NCBI RefSeq assembly: GCF_018531445.1
Contig: NZ_JAHDTH010000001.1
Coordinates: 62,001-126,000 of the forward strand
DNA length: 64,000 nucleotides
Reading direction: 5' to 3'
From: Pseudonocardia lacus
GTDB lineage: Bacteria > Actinomycetota > Actinomycetes > Mycobacteriales > Pseudonocardiaceae
In this document: one piece after another, positions 1-8,509 of the stretch
Layout of the letters: every line of letters begins with the position of its first letter
Numbering within the stretch: position 1 is the first letter of the stretch
Position numbers and translations under genes: made by a program
The notes under the pieces: model-generated
Database searches by the model: none
What the model was told of the DNA's origin: nothing
Seen by the model: only the letters and a program-made list of their open reading frames with translations

Positions 1-594
1 GGCGGGACGACCGCCACCGCCGAGGACTGGCTGCGCAAGCCCGGGACCGTCGGGCTGCCCTGGCCCGGCTCGGTGGTCAAGGTGCTCGACGAGCGGGGCG
101 AGGAGCTGCCGCCCGGCGAGCCCGGCCTGGTCTACCTGCGGATGGGCACCTCGACCTTCTCCTACCACCGCGACGAGGCCAAGACGCGCGCGGCCCGCGT
201 GGGCGACCTGTTCACCCTGGGCGACGTCGGCCACCTCGACACCGACGGCTACCTGTTCCTGCACGACCGCAAGGCCGACATGATCATCGTCAACGGGGTG
301 AACGTGTACCCGGCCGAGATCGAGGGCGAGTTGGCCGCGCACCCGAAGGTCGCCGACGTCGCGGTGTTCGGCGTGCCGCACCCGGAGCGCGGCGAGGAGA
401 TCAAGGCCGTCGTGCAGCCCGCCGACGGGGCCGAGCCGGGCGACGCGCTCACCGCCGAGCTGCTGGAGTTCGCCGGCACCCGGCTGGCCCGGTTCAAGCT
501 GCCGCGCAGCATCGACTACGTCGACGCGCTGCCCCGTGACCCCAACGGCAAGCTCTACAAGCGCAAGCTGCGCGAGCAGTACGTGCCGGCCTGA
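1..594 (+). CDS. Acyl-CoA synthetase, AMP-binding family (C-terminal part)
   Basis: The 5' end is cut off by the window edge; the reading frame is open from base 1 and ends at a TGA at 592-594. What remains is the C-terminal lobe of an adenylate-forming ligase. [18 protein letters not shown] segment carries the Asp/Arg hinge motif, [10 protein letters not shown] is the start of the mobile C-terminal domain, and [11 protein letters not shown] near the end holds the conserved catalytic lysine. Such enzymes activate a carboxylic acid as acyl-AMP and transfer it to CoA in the cytoplasm. The substrate cannot be told from this fragment. It ends 18 bases before cysD on the same strand, but no functional link is evident. 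Confidence 0.9.
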   Translation, partial: GGTTATAEDWLRKPGTVGLPWPGSVVKVLDERGEELPPGEPGLVYLRMGTSTFSYHRDEAKTRAARVGDLFTLGDVGHLDTDGYLFLHDRKADMIIVNGVNVYPAEIEGELAAHPKVADVAVFGVPHPERGEEIKAVVQPADGAEPGDALTAELLEFAGTRLARFKLPRSIDYVDALPRDPNGKLYKRKLREQYVPA

Positions 595-612
595 CGGGGT
601 CGGATCCCCGCG

Positions 613-1518
613 GTGACCGGCACCCTCACGCACCTGGACCGGCTCGAGGCCGAGAGCATCGACATCCTGCGCGAGGGGGTGGCCGAGAGCGAACGCCCCG
701 TCCTGCTGTACTCGATCGGCAAGGACAGCTCGGTGCTGCTGCACCTGGCCCGCAAGGCGTTCCACCCGTCGCCGGTGCCGATGCCGCTGCTGCACGTGGA
801 CACCACGTGGAAGTTCCGCGAGATGATCGCCTTCCGCGACCGGACGGCCGCCGAGCTGGGCCTGGACCTGGTCGTGCACCGCAACCCCGAGTGCGTCGCG
901 CTGGGGATCAACCCGTTCGACCACGGCTCGGCCGCGCACACCGACCTGTGGAAGACCCAGGGCCTGCGCCAGGCGCTCGACGAGCACCGCTTCGACGTGG
1001 CGTTCGGCGGCGCGCGCCGCGACGAGGAGCGCTCGCGGGCCAAGGAGCGGGTGTTCTCCTTCCGGACCGCGCAGCACCGCTGGGACCCGCGCAGCCAGCG
1101 CCCGGAGCTGTGGCGGCTCTACAACACCCGGATCGGCCCCGGGGAGGGCATCCGGGTGTTCCCGCTGTCCAACTGGACCGAGCTGGACGTGTGGCGCTAC
1201 GTCGAGCGCGAGTCGATCCCCGTGGTCCCGCTCTACTTCGCCGCGCCGCGCCCGGTCGTGGACCGCGACGGCGCGCTGATCGTGGTCGACGACGACCGCA
1301 TGCGGCTGGAGCCGGGGGAGCGGCCCCGCGTCGAGTCGGTGCGCTTCCGCACGCTGGGCTGCTACCCGCTGACCGGCGCCGTCCGCAGCACGGCCGCGAC
1401 GCTGCCCGAGGTCATCGCGGAGATGGCGGCGGCCACCAGCTCCGAGCGCGCGGGCCGGGTCATCGACCACGACCGGTCGGGATCGATGGAGCGCAAGAAG
1501 GCGGAGGGCTACTTCTGA
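613..1518 (+). CDS. cysD: Sulfate adenylyltransferase subunit 2 (CysD)
   Basis: Small subunit of ATP sulfurylase, which with CysN makes adenosine 5'-phosphosulfate from sulfate and ATP. The 301-residue product has the PP-loop motif SIGKDSS near residues 34-40, the HVDTTWKF segment that follows it in CysD, and the [16 protein letters not shown] stretch. The C-terminus reads [12 protein letters not shown], as in typical CysD proteins, and the length is normal. The GTG at 613 is the start that gives the usual N-terminus. The stop overlaps the ATG of cysNC (TGATG at 1516-1520), so the two are probably translationally coupled. No cysH or sulfite reductase gene is adjacent, so here the pair may serve PAPS production as much as assimilation. 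Confidence 0.95.
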   Translation: MTGTLTHLDRLEAESIDILREGVAESERPVLLYSIGKDSSVLLHLARKAFHPSPVPMPLLHVDTTWKFREMIAFRDRTAAELGLDLVVHRNPECVALGINPFDHGSAAHTDLWKTQGLRQALDEHRFDVAFGGARRDEERSRAKERVFSFRTAQHRWDPRSQRPELWRLYNTRIGPGEGIRVFPLSNWTELDVWRYVERESIPVVPLYFAAPRPVVDRDGALIVVDDDRMRLEPGERPRVESVRFRTLGCYPLTGAVRSTAATLPEVIAEMAAATSSERAGRVIDHDRSGSMERKKAEGYF

Positions 1519-3374
1519 TGGCCCCGGTGCCGACGGAGCCGGACCTGCTGCGCTTCCTGACCTGCGGCAGCGTCGACGACGGCAAGAGCACGCTGATCGG
1601 GCGGCTGCTCTACGAGTCGGGGCGGCTGCCCGACGACCAGCTCGCCGCGCTGGAGGCCGACTCCAAGCGCGTCGGCACCCGCGGCGGCGACCTGGACTTC
1701 GCGCTGCTGGTCGACGGGCTCACCGCAGAGCGCGAGCAGGGCATCACCATCGACGTGGCCTACCGGCACTTCGGCACCGCCCGGCGCCGGTTCGTCGTCG
1801 CCGACACGCCGGGCCACGAGCAGTACACCCGCAACACGGTCACCGGGGCCTCCACCGCCGAGGCCGCGGTGCTGCTGGTGGACGCGCGCGCCGGTGTCGT
1901 GCGCCAGACCCGCCGCCACACCCACCTGGTCGGGCTGCTCGGCATCCGGCGGGTGGCGCTGGCGGTGAACAAGCTCGACCTGGTCGACTTCGCCCGGCCC
2001 GTCTTCGACCGGATCGCCGCCGAGTACCGCGCGGTCGCGGCGGGCGCGGGGATCACCGAGGTGAGCGCCGTGCCGGTGTGTGCGCTCGACGGCGACAACG
2101 TGGTCACCCCGAGCCCGCGCACCCCCTGGTACGCCGGGCCGACGCTGCTCGACTGGCTGGAGTCGGTCCCGGTCGACGACCAGGCGGCGGCGGGCCCGCT
2201 GCGCGTCGTCGTGCAGTGGGTGAACCGGCCGGGCCCGGACTTCCGCGGGTTCTCCGGGCGGGTCGTGGGCGGCTCCGTGCGCCCCGGCGACCGGGTCGTC
2301 GTGCTGCCCGCCGGCAAGCGGGCCACGGTGGCCCGACTGGTCACCTACGACGGCGAGCTGGACGTCGCCACGGCCGGGCAGTCGGTCACGGTGGTGCTCG
2401 CCGAGCCGGTGGACGTCGGCCGGGGCGACCTGCTGGCCGCCGTCGACGACGCGCCGGTCCCGGCCGACCGGTTCGAGGCCGACCTGATCTGGATGGACGA
2501 GCAGGACCTGCGCCCCGGCCGCCAGTACCTGGCCAAGATCGGCGCCCGGACGCTCGGGCTCACCGTCGACGCCGTCGCGCACCGCCTCGACGTCACCACC
2601 CGGGAGCGGGTCGCGGCGACCGGGCTGCGGCTCAACGAGATCGGGCTGGCCGAGGTCCGCTTCGCCGCCCCGGTGGCCGCCGACCCCTACACCCGCAACC
2701 GCGACACCGGCGGCTTCCTGCTGATCGACCGGCTGACCAACGCCACCGCCGGCGCCGGGCTGCTGCGCGGCGAGCTGCGCCGCCCCACGAACGTCCGCTG
2801 GCAGGCCCTCGACGTCGACCAGGCGATGCGCTCGGCCCTGAACGGCCACCGCCCCTGCGTGGTCTGGTTCACCGGGCTGTCCGGCGCCGGCAAGTCGACG
2901 ATCGCCAACGTCGTCGAGCGCAGGCTGCACGTCGAAGGCCGCCACACGATGCTGCTCGACGGCGACAACGTCCGCCACGGCCTCAACCGCGACCTGGGCT
3001 TCACCGCCACCGACCGCGTCGAGAACATCCGCCGCGTCGCCGAGGTCGCCGGGCTGATGGTGCAGGCCGGGCTGATCGTGCTGGTCGCGTTCATCTCCCC
3101 GTTCCGCGCCGAGCGCGAACTGGCCCGCGGCGTGGTCGGGTCGGAGGCCTTCCGCGAGGTCTTCGTGGACACGCCGCTGCCGGTGGCCGAGCAGCGCGAC
3201 CCCAAGGGCCTCTACGCGAAGGCGCGCCGCGGCGAGCTGCCCGACTTCACCGGCATCGACTCGCCCTACGAGCCGCCGCTGGACCCGGACCTGCGCATCG
3301 ACACGACGACCACGGACCCGGATGAGGCCGCCACCCTCGTCATCGACGCCCTGCGCGCCGCGGGCATCGTCTAG
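1518..3374 (+). CDS. cysNC: Bifunctional sulfate adenylyltransferase large subunit / APS kinase (CysN-CysC fusion)
   Basis: A 618-residue fusion. Residues about 1-430 are the CysN GTPase, which drives ATP sulfurylase. It shows GSVDDGKST near 17, [11 protein letters not shown] near 96 and NKLD near 151. Residues about 440-618 are the CysC APS kinase, with GLSGAGKST near 453. Together the protein yields PAPS, the sulfuryl donor for sulfotransferases. The frame is open well upstream of 1518, but that part overlaps cysD in another frame; the ATG at 1518, overlapping the cysD stop, gives the true CysN N-terminus. CysNC fusions are common in actinobacteria. A PAPS-dependent sulfotransferase lies 5 kb downstream at 8506-9657. 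Confidence 0.95.
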   Translation: MAPVPTEPDLLRFLTCGSVDDGKSTLIGRLLYESGRLPDDQLAALEADSKRVGTRGGDLDFALLVDGLTAEREQGITIDVAYRHFGTARRRFVVADTPGHEQYTRNTVTGASTAEAAVLLVDARAGVVRQTRRHTHLVGLLGIRRVALAVNKLDLVDFARPVFDRIAAEYRAVAAGAGITEVSAVPVCALDGDNVVTPSPRTPWYAGPTLLDWLESVPVDDQAAAGPLRVVVQWVNRPGPDFRGFSGRVVGGSVRPGDRVVVLPAGKRATVARLVTYDGELDVATAGQSVTVVLAEPVDVGRGDLLAAVDDAPVPADRFEADLIWMDEQDLRPGRQYLAKIGARTLGLTVDAVAHRLDVTTRERVAATGLRLNEIGLAEVRFAAPVAADPYTRNRDTGGFLLIDRLTNATAGAGLLRGELRRPTNVRWQALDVDQAMRSALNGHRPCVVWFTGLSGAGKSTIANVVERRLHVEGRHTMLLDGDNVRHGLNRDLGFTATDRVENIRRVAEVAGLMVQAGLIVLVAFISPFRAERELARGVVGSEAFREVFVDTPLPVAEQRDPKGLYAKARRGELPDFTGIDSPYEPPLDPDLRIDTTTTDPDEAATLVIDALRAAGIV

Positions 3375-3478
3375 CCGGCTCGGCGGCTACCGACCCGGCG
3401 CACCGCGTATCACGACGTCCCCTTCTGCCATCTTCACGAGTCCGGCCAGTCAGAGCGGGCCGGCGCGGCGGCGACAGG

Positions 3479-6400
3479 ATGGGGCGAGTAGTGAGCGCGG
3501 TGGACTCGACAGCACAGTCGACGGCTCCTGCGGCGACCGTTCTCGGGCTCGTCGCGGAGTACGGCCACTCACCGGCGCCCGCGATGCAGGACTTCGTCGC
3601 TCTCGCGGCGGCAGCCCAGCGCATGCGGTCCGCCCGTCGTGCCAGCGCTGCCGACTCGGTCACCCGATCCACCGCCCTCTGGGCCGTGATGCACCTCGAC
3701 GCGGGCATCGCGACGATCTGTGCGGACGCGGGGGCGTCCGAGACCGGCTTCGGCCACCTGCTCGGGCTCGATGATCCGCCCGACCCGAGCGAGGTCTCCG
3801 ACGCCCAGGTGAACCACTCGTTCGCGCGGGCACTCGACTCCCACCTCGCCGCGCTTCCCCCGGCTCAGCGGGTGGGTCTGCGCGACATCTCGGTCGCGGT
3901 GCTGCGCGACGCACAGGACGAAGGCGGTGCGTTGCGCGAGCGACTCGCCGGGCTGTACATCGACGTCGGTGCCCTTCTCGCCCGACTGTCGCGGTCGGTC
4001 GCCGGGTCGACGGCGTCGGCGCAACACGAGGTGCTCAGCCCCGCTGCCGCGGTCCACCTCGGCCTCTACGAGGCCCTGCGGCAGGTGCACCCGGACGTTC
4101 CCGTGGGCGGTGACGCCGACGGGGCGCTGTGGGCGGCGCTCGGTCTGCTCGCCTGCCGGGCGGAGGGGCGGTTCACGCTGGCCCCGGTGCTCACCCGCGT
4201 GGTCCTGCGGCTGCAGGGCGAACGCGTGTCCCGGGTCGACATCGCCGCCGTGCGAAGGGCGTTCGGTGTGACCGGGGAGGTCGACCCGATCCCGGTCGAG
4301 CGCATTGCGGACCTGTCGAGCCACCCGTTGCTGGTGCAGGCGCGCCACGTGCGGGACCGGGTGGAGCCGGGCGAGAGCGTCCACCTCCGGCACCTCATCG
4401 CCGCCGGGTTCGAGCAGCGCTCCGGCCCCCGCGGAGCGCGGACCCGTGCGGAGGACGTCCGGACCCTGCAGCAGGCGTTCCTGCGGCAGATCGGGACCGA
4501 TGCAGAGCCGGACGTCGCCACGAGATGGCGGGCGCACTTCGCCGACGAGCCTGGTAGGAGACGCGCCGCGGTGGTGGCCACCGCCGGGCCTTCCGGTCGA
4601 GCGGTGGCGGGGCACCGCGTAGACCTGGTCGACGATCGCACCGTACTGGGCGACGAGTTGAACGTCGTCGACGACGTCGTGACGCTGTGCGACGTCCTGG
4701 CGGCCAAGGACGCGCCCCCACCGATCTCGGTGGGGCTGTTCGGGCGCTGGGGGAGTGGCAAGAGCTATTTCATGGCGCTGATGCGCCGCCGCATCGACGA
4801 GATCCGGCTCGCGGCGTCTCACGCGAAGGAGAACGGTGGGGAGACCGCCTACTGCACCGAGATCGTGCAGGTCACGTTCAACGCCTGGCACTACATGGAC
4901 GCCGACGACCTGTGGGCCACGCTTGCCGTCCACCTCTTCGGGGCCATCGCCCAGATCGATCCGGACGACGACAGCGCCCGCCCTCGCGCCGACGTCGTGC
5001 GAGAGCTCGAGCAGCGCGAGCGAGAGATGGAGACGGTCGACCGCAAGATCACCAGGGTGCTGGGCGATCGGCGGGTCGACGCGGTCGCCGAGCGCATGGG
5101 GGTCAGCGGCGCGCGGGCCGACATGCTCCGGCTGCTGCACGAGGTGGGCAGGTCGGCGGGCCTGGTGGCGGCGGTGCGCGTTCTGCTCACCGCGAGGGGG
5201 CGCTCGCGGGGTCGGCGCTGGTGGGGTGCCGGCCTCGGTGTGCTCCTGCTCGCGTTGGTCGTGCTCGGTGCGCTGATGATCTCCGGCGTCCTACCGGCCG
5301 GGGTACTGGTGGCCTGGGTGCCGGCCGCCGCGACGGTGCTCGCGACCGGGGCCACCTGGCTGCACCGGATCACCGAGGGACTGGAGCAGCTCAACCGCAT
5401 CGCCGCCGAGTCCGGGTTGGAGCCGGAGGACCTCACGGTGCAGCGCGTGGCGCGAGACGACGAGGTCCGCGCCCTGCGCGCCGAGCTGGAGGCACTCGAC
5501 CGGCTGTCGGGCATGCGCGAGTTCGTCCAGGCGCGTGCGCTGAGCGCCGACTACACACGGCACTTCGGTGTCATCTCGGTCCTGCGGGGCGACCTGGAGG
5601 CGTTGGTGGAGAAGCAGCGGCGCGACGCCCCCGACCGACGGATCATCCTCTACATCGACGACCTGGACCGCTGCGCGCCGGCACGGGTCGTGGAGGTGCT
5701 GCAGGCCGTGCACCTGCTGCTCGCTTTCCCACTGTTCGTCGTGGTCGTCGGGGTCGATCCCCGGTGGTTGCTCGGCTCCCTGGAGCGCCACTACCGCCGG
5801 GTTCTGTCGGTCTCCGACGGCGGGAGCGACCCGCTGACCGGGACGACCCCGCACGACTACCTGGAGAAGATCTTCCAGATCCCCTTCTCCCTGCGGCCGA
5901 TGCAACGCGAGGCGTTCGGTCGCCTGATCAGCTCCCTGACCGGACACACCGAACCGGCGCCTGGTTCCGCCGACGTCCCGGTGCCACCACCTGTCACCGA
6001 TGACCTCGTCGCCCCCGGCCCGCCGCCCTCCCGATCCGAGGATGACCCGGCTGGTCCGGCGGTGCCGGTCGACTCCTCGACCAGTACCCTCCCCGGCCCG
6101 GATGCCGGTCGAGGCTCGGGGTCGGAAGGCGAAGCGCAGGCTCTGGACGAGGTCGCATTGGTCTCGCCCAACCCGCCGCAACTGCAGATCACCGCGGAGG
6201 AGGTCGCGGCGCTGCGGCGGACGGCCCCGCTGATCGGCACGCCGCGGGCGGCGAAGCGGCTGGTGAACCTCTACCGCCTCATCCGCGCCGGCCTGGCCGA
6301 CGACGAGGTCGAGGCATTCGTGGCGCAGGCGGAGTTCCGGACGTTGTTGGTCGTGCTGGCCGCCCAGATCGGCTTCCCGCGAGCGGCGGCATCCCTCGTC

Positions 6401-6646
6401 GAGGAACTGGTGCTCACCGGCGAGGCGAACCTGGCCGCCGCGCTCGACGCGCTCGACGCGCAGCAGTCGCGCGTCGATCCGGCCGGATCCGACCGCGCCC
6501 GCCTCCGGGTGGCTCTGCGGGCGATCTGCGTCGACGACGAGGGCCGCCCGAGCGCCGAGTCCTCGACGCCCGTGCCCGAGCTGGGGACCAGAGCGCGGGA
6601 GCTGCGGCGCTACTCCTTCGACGGCGCGCTCGGCCGGTCGGTATGA
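3479..6646 (+). CDS. KAP-family P-loop NTPase with a Clp-N-like helical N-terminal region
   Basis: A 1055-residue protein. The KAP NTPase module starts with Walker A GRWGSGKS near residue 422, has two membrane segments near 580-602 and 608-628 inserted in the P-loop domain, and Walker B IILYIDDLDRC near 721. LEKIFQIPF and TPRAAKRLVNLYRLI (near 920) are further KAP hallmarks. A Pro/Ser-rich linker fills about 824-897. Residues 1-400 are helical and contain repeated segments resembling Clp N-terminal domains (for example VHLRHLIAAGF near 300); this is my reading and not certain. KAP proteins are membrane-anchored ATPases, some linked to phage defence. ATG 3479 was chosen; GTG 3491 is possible. 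The gene stands alone, with less extreme codon bias than its neighbours by eye. Confidence 0.8.
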   Translation: MGRVVSAVDSTAQSTAPAATVLGLVAEYGHSPAPAMQDFVALAAAAQRMRSARRASAADSVTRSTALWAVMHLDAGIATICADAGASETGFGHLLGLDDPPDPSEVSDAQVNHSFARALDSHLAALPPAQRVGLRDISVAVLRDAQDEGGALRERLAGLYIDVGALLARLSRSVAGSTASAQHEVLSPAAAVHLGLYEALRQVHPDVPVGGDADGALWAALGLLACRAEGRFTLAPVLTRVVLRLQGERVSRVDIAAVRRAFGVTGEVDPIPVERIADLSSHPLLVQARHVRDRVEPGESVHLRHLIAAGFEQRSGPRGARTRAEDVRTLQQAFLRQIGTDAEPDVATRWRAHFADEPGRRRAAVVATAGPSGRAVAGHRVDLVDDRTVLGDELNVVDDVVTLCDVLAAKDAPPPISVGLFGRWGSGKSYFMALMRRRIDEIRLAASHAKENGGETAYCTEIVQVTFNAWHYMDADDLWATLAVHLFGAIAQIDPDDDSARPRADVVRELEQREREMETVDRKITRVLGDRRVDAVAERMGVSGARADMLRLLHEVGRSAGLVAAVRVLLTARGRSRGRRWWGAGLGVLLLALVVLGALMISGVLPAGVLVAWVPAAATVLATGATWLHRITEGLEQLNRIAAESGLEPEDLTVQRVARDDEVRALRAELEALDRLSGMREFVQARALSADYTRHFGVISVLRGDLEALVEKQRRDAPDRRIILYIDDLDRCAPARVVEVLQAVHLLLAFPLFVVVVGVDPRWLLGSLERHYRRVLSVSDGGSDPLTGTTPHDYLEKIFQIPFSLRPMQREAFGRLISSLTGHTEPAPGSADVPVPPPVTDDLVAPGPPPSRSEDDPAGPAVPVDSSTSTLPGPDAGRGSGSEGEAQALDEVALVSPNPPQLQITAEEVAALRRTAPLIGTPRAAKRLVNLYRLIRAGLADDEVEAFVAQAEFRTLLVVLAAQIGFPRAAASLVEELVLTGEANLAAALDALDAQQSRVDPAGSDRARLRVALRAICVDDEGRPSAESSTPVPELGTRARELRRYSFDGALGRSV

Positions 6647-6728
6647 CCAACCTTCGGGGCCCGACGACGGCGCCGCTCGAACTCAGCAGAGCGCCTGCCG
6701 GTGGTGGAGGGGCCGGGGACTCCCGCGC

Positions 6729-7151
6729 TCAGGCCGACGGGGCGACCAGCTGCTCGTGCCCGGCGAGCAGGGCGTGGAACCGGCCGTGCGCCCGCCGCTC
6801 CAGCCGGTTGATCACGCACCCGCACTGCCCGCAGGTGACCAGCAGGCCCGGGTCGACCGTCTCGGCCGTGGCGATGTCGACCGGGAGGGCGAGGTAGCCC
6901 GCCGGGGTGGGCGGGGGCGGCGGGTCGAGCCGGAAGCCGGCCGTGCGGGCGGCGAGCATCCAGCGCCACGCCTCCCGGGTCGCCGCGACGCGCCGGCGGG
7001 CGCTGAACCCGTCCCAGCGCAGCCCGTCCGCGTCGGCGCGGGCCTGCGCCAACTCCTCGGCCGCGGCGGCGTCGGCGGGCTCGGGCGGGCGGGGTTCGGC
7101 GGTAGCCGTCCGGCGACGGAGCGGGTTGCGCATCTCCCCATGGTGCCGCAT
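6729..7151 (-). CDS. Hypothetical protein with a CxxC zinc-ribbon-like motif
   Basis: A product of up to 140 residues that I do not recognise as a named family. The N-terminal third is Ala/Glu/Arg-rich. The C-terminal half has a Pro-rich stretch (RLDPPPPPTPAGY), then VTCGQCGCVINRLERRAHGRFHALLAGH. The CGQCGC cysteines plus the two histidines could bind a metal, although a full zinc ribbon would need another cysteine pair. ATG 7133 is an alternative start, giving 134 residues. It lies between the KAP ATPase gene (convergent) and the terminator of the steroid operon, so it is probably transcribed on its own. Coding status is supported by the metal-like motif and codon bias only. Confidence 0.6.
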   Translation of the reverse strand: MRHHGEMRNPLRRRTATAEPRPPEPADAAAAEELAQARADADGLRWDGFSARRRVAATREAWRWMLAARTAGFRLDPPPPPTPAGYLALPVDIATAETVDPGLLVTCGQCGCVINRLERRAHGRFHALLAGHEQLVAPSA

Positions 7152-7167
7152 CCGCTCTGCACCCCAT

Positions 7168-7190
7168 CCGTCGAGAACGTCGTTCGACGG
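7168..7190 (-). terminator. Hairpin terminator after the 10.75-7.19 kb reverse operon
   Basis: The element reads CCGTCGAGAACG followed by TCGTTCGACGG. The arms pair with one bulged base and it abuts the stop codon of the SRPBCC gene at 7191. It sits where a reverse-strand terminator is expected. No U tract follows, as is common in high-GC actinomycetes. The same CCGTCGAGAACGA arm recurs in the hairpin at 28256-28320. Confidence 0.55.
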
Positions 7191-7730
7191 TCAGGGGGTG
7201 GGGCGGAGGGACTCGGCGCGGGCCTTGAGGGCGTGCGCCACCGCGTCGAAGCCCTGCTTCACCCACCGGCCGTGCGAGGCGAACAGCGACCCGGCGTACT
7301 TCCCGGAGAACGTGTCGGTGGTGCGGTACGCGCACCGGTCCGGGCCCAGCGGCTCGATGTGCTGGTCGCGGACGCCGTGGATGCCGGGGATCTCCTCGCC
7401 CGTGTCGTAGCGGAGGTGGCCCGGCCGCACGTCGGAGGGTGGCTCGACCACCCGGATGTACTCCCGGTTGACGAACGTGCCGGGGGAGCCGTCGGGGTTC
7501 GGCACGTCCAACTCGATCGGCGAACCGATGGCCAGCGTCGTACGGGCCGCGACGGTGTAGGGGTTCCACTCGGGGTAGCGCTCGTAGTCGACCAGCACCG
7601 CCCACACGAACCCGGCCGGCGCGTCGATCTCCACCGTCACCGACTCCACGACCAGCTCACTCACGGCGTCGGAGGGTTCGTTCGCGAGCTCACTCACGGC
7701 GTCGGATGGTTCGTTCGCGAGCTCACTCAC
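7191..7730 (-). CDS. SRPBCC (polyketide cyclase/START-like) family protein
   Basis: A 179-residue protein with the SRPBCC pattern: VTVEIDAPAGFVWAVLVDYERYPEWNPY near the N-terminus, then alternating strands and a long C-terminal helix (WVKQGFDAVAHALKARAE). The fold makes a deep hydrophobic pocket, so lipid or steroid-like ligand binding is plausible; no catalytic residue can be assigned. The GTG at 7730 overlaps the TGA of the upstream SDR gene (GTGA). The first 22 residues are two copies of VSELANEPSDA encoded by a 33-bp tandem repeat, and each copy begins with an in-frame GTG. Starts at 7730, 7697 or 7664 are therefore all possible; 7664 gives 157 residues and a typical family N-terminus. 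It is the last gene of the KstR-boxed reverse operon. Confidence 0.8.
   Translation of the reverse strand: MSELANEPSDAVSELANEPSDAVSELVVESVTVEIDAPAGFVWAVLVDYERYPEWNPYTVAARTTLAIGSPIELDVPNPDGSPGTFVNREYIRVVEPPSDVRPGHLRYDTGEEIPGIHGVRDQHIEPLGPDRCAYRTTDTFSGKYAGSLFASHGRWVKQGFDAVAHALKARAESLRPTP
7654..7730. repeat. 33-bp direct repeat (2.3 copies) spanning the SRPBCC start region
   Basis: The units at 7654-7686 and 7687-7719 differ at one base, followed by an 11-bp partial copy at 7720-7730. Read on the minus strand each unit begins GTGAGTGAGCTCGCG and encodes VSELANEPSDA in frame with the SRPBCC gene. The partial unit overlaps the SDR stop codon. The array duplicates a start codon and its downstream codons. 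Confidence 0.95.
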
Positions 7731-8509
7731 AGCGGCATGTACCCCCCTCCGTTCACGTCGAGGACCGCGCCGGTGACCTCGCTGGCGTAGCGGGAGAGCA
7801 GGAACAGGATGGGGCCGGTGCAGGCCTCGTCGGTGGGGATCCGGCCCAGCGCCAGGTCGGCGGCGATCTCGTCGTAGACCTGCTGCTCGGTGATCCCGCG
7901 CTGCGCGGCGGTCATCGACAGGTAGAGCCGCACGCCGGGGCCGTCCATCCAGCCGGGGGTGGCCTCGTTGACCCGGATCCCGTGCCCGCCCAGCTCCACG
8001 GCCAGGTACTTCGACGCGCAGGACATCGCGGCCTTGGTCAGCGCGTAGCCGGCTTCGCCGCGGGCGGGCCTGCGGGTGGCCATCGTGCCGATGTTGACGA
8101 TCGAGCCGCGGCCGGCGGCCTTCATGTGCGGCACGACGGCGCGGGTCATCGCCAGCGCGCCGTGCACGATGATGTCCATCGAGCGCCGGACGGCCTTCTC
8201 CGGGGTGTCGACCAGGTCGGCGAAGCCGGGGTGGCCGAAGGCGGAGTTGACCAGGCCGGTGACGGTGCCGAAGCGCTCGACCGCGGTGGCGACGACCCGC
8301 TGCACGTCTTCCGGGCGGCGCACGTCGCAGGCCACCCCGACGGCGTGGCCACCCGCCTCGGCCACCTCCTTCCCGACGCGGTCCATCACGTCGGTGGAGC
8401 GGGCCGCCATCACCACCTTCGCGCCCTCGGCGGCGGCGCGCGCGGCCAGCTTGGCGCCGAGCCCGGGGCCCACCCCGGTGATCACCACGACCTCGTCGGA
8501 CAGGATCAC
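7727..8509 (-). CDS. Short-chain dehydrogenase/reductase (Rv3530c-like)
   Basis: A 260-residue classical SDR. The cofactor motif is TGVGPGLG near residue 11, the NNAG position reads NSAFG, and the catalytic pair is YALTK. The chain ends with the usual GxxxxVNGG signature (DVNGGGYMPL). Family members oxidise or reduce hydroxyl/keto groups with NAD(P). The GTG at 8509 overlaps the sulfotransferase stop (GTGA). From memory, the gene set with a DUF1214 protein and a sulfotransferase matches mycobacterial Rv3531c-Rv3530c-Rv3529c in the KstR regulon, with a different internal order. A steroid-related hydroxyl substrate is therefore inferred, not shown. Confidence 0.88.
   Translation of the reverse strand: MILSDEVVVITGVGPGLGAKLAARAAAEGAKVVMAARSTDVMDRVGKEVAEAGGHAVGVACDVRRPEDVQRVVATAVERFGTVTGLVNSAFGHPGFADLVDTPEKAVRRSMDIIVHGALAMTRAVVPHMKAAGRGSIVNIGTMATRRPARGEAGYALTKAAMSCASKYLAVELGGHGIRVNEATPGWMDGPGVRLYLSMTAAQRGITEQQVYDEIAADLALGRIPTDEACTGPILFLLSRYASEVTGAVLDVNGGGYMPL

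Noticed and set aside
807-1517. N-terminal extension of cysNC in the same frame
   Set aside because: It overlaps cysD in another frame and has Arg/Pro-rich low-complexity translation. The ATG at 1518 gives a normal CysN N-terminus.
1509-2978. Long open frame antisense to cysNC
   Set aside because: Open antisense frames of several hundred codons are common in such GC-rich DNA. The translation is Gly/Arg/Val/His-rich without any family motif, and the sense strand encodes a clear CysNC.
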